Shown in pieces: positions 6,625-6,833 of a stretch of 6,833 nucleotides of DNA; positions within the stretch are counted from its first letter, which is position 1, and each line of letters begins with the position of its first letter. Origin of the DNA: CAZVJA01 sp964626885. Its GTDB lineage: Bacteria > Planctomycetota > Planctomycetia > Planctomycetales > Planctomycetaceae. A program made the position numbers and the translations under genes. The notes below the pieces were generated by a model. That model was given only the letters and a program-made list of their open reading frames with translations, ran no database searches and was not told where the DNA came from. The stretch is taken from assembly GCA_964626885.1 (NCBI GenBank), contig CAZVJA010000258.1, positions 1 to 6,833 on the forward strand, written 5' to 3'.

Positions 6625-6833
6625 ATGTCCAATGTGCCCAAGCAGGTGTTTCCCGCCGATAAGCTGCGTGAGTTCGCGGTCCGTGTGTTCGAATCGTTCG
6701 GCATCCCGCACGACGACTCCGTTCTTGCGGCCGACATCCTGGTCCGCGCGGATCTGCGGGGGATCGACTCGCACGGGATCGCCCGGCTGGCGATGTATCA
6801 CGAGCAGCTCACGCTCGGGAGGATCAACCCGCG
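6625..6833 (+). CDS. Ldh2/MDH2-family malate/L-lactate-type dehydrogenase (3'-truncated by window edge)
   Basis: Only 69 codons are visible of a family whose members are usually about 330-360 aa. The N-terminal part matches the malate/L-lactate/ureidoglycolate/sulfolactate dehydrogenase superfamily, which is NAD(P)-dependent and unrelated to classical LDH/MDH. It opens with a helix reading FPADKLREFAVRVFESFGIP, then has ADILVRADLRGIDSHGIARL with the family's DSHGxxR signature (His50, Arg54). The equivalent His is the proposed catalytic residue in E. coli YiaK. YHEQLTLGRINPR follows, matching the family pattern YxxxLxxGxINP. The start is well fixed: an in-frame TGA at 6610-6612 lies four codons upstream, and GAAAG at 6611-6615 is a weak Shine-Dalgarno candidate. 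The substrate cannot be told from this fragment; malate, lactate, sulfolactate and ureidoglycolate are all open. Confidence 0.88.
   Translation, partial: MSNVPKQVFPADKLREFAVRVFESFGIPHDDSVLAADILVRADLRGIDSHGIARLAMYHEQLTLGRINP

Noticed and set aside
6580..6801. 73-codon - strand frame at the right end
   Set aside because: It is antisense to the Ldh2-family coding region, which has the clear DSHGxxR signature.

Overview
This window is dominated by the genes of a bacterial pyruvate dehydrogenase complex, all on the + strand: the 3' part of aceE (homodimeric-type E1), a complete aceF (E2, one lipoyl domain) and a complete lpd (E3). They are followed by a complete L-2-hydroxyglutarate oxidase gene (lhgO) and the first 69 codons of a malate/L-lactate dehydrogenase-like gene (Ldh2/MDH2 superfamily) that runs off the right edge. 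No RNA gene, CRISPR array, insertion sequence or phage gene is visible.

Organism: the DNA is GC-rich with G/C-rich third positions. Intergenic gaps are fairly long and recognisable Shine-Dalgarno sequences are nearly absent. The E3 redox motif in the form GGVCLHRGCIPSK, the single-lipoyl E2 beside an AceE-type E1, and a purine-rich low-complexity spacer (about 6420-6478) all remind me of Planctomycetes. That placement is inference from general impression, not a demonstrated assignment.

Layout: 1-2136 aceE (about 175-190 N-terminal residues lie off the left edge); 2137-2280 gap; 2281-3645 aceF; 3651-5078 lpd, starting 5 bp after aceF; 5079-5195 gap; 5196-6392 lhgO; 6393-6624 a 232-bp gap with a purine-rich tract, an 11-bp direct repeat 19 bp apart, a small inverted repeat and an AT-rich promoter-like patch; 6625-6833 the start of the Ldh2-family gene.

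How the genes work together: E1 decarboxylates pyruvate with thiamine diphosphate and passes the acetyl group to the lipoyl-lysine of E2. E2 transfers it to CoA, and E3 reoxidises the dihydrolipoyl group with FAD and NAD+. LhgO oxidises L-2-hydroxyglutarate, a by-product of malate/lactate dehydrogenases acting on 2-oxoglutarate, back to 2-oxoglutarate. Its position between the PDH genes and a 2-hydroxyacid dehydrogenase gene suggests a central-carbon/metabolite-repair neighbourhood. I see no sign of a wholly undescribed system. The best second-look items are the E2 active site (Thr and Asn where Ser and Asp are most common in acetyltransferases), the lhgO/Ldh2 context, and the repeats upstream of the Ldh2-family gene.
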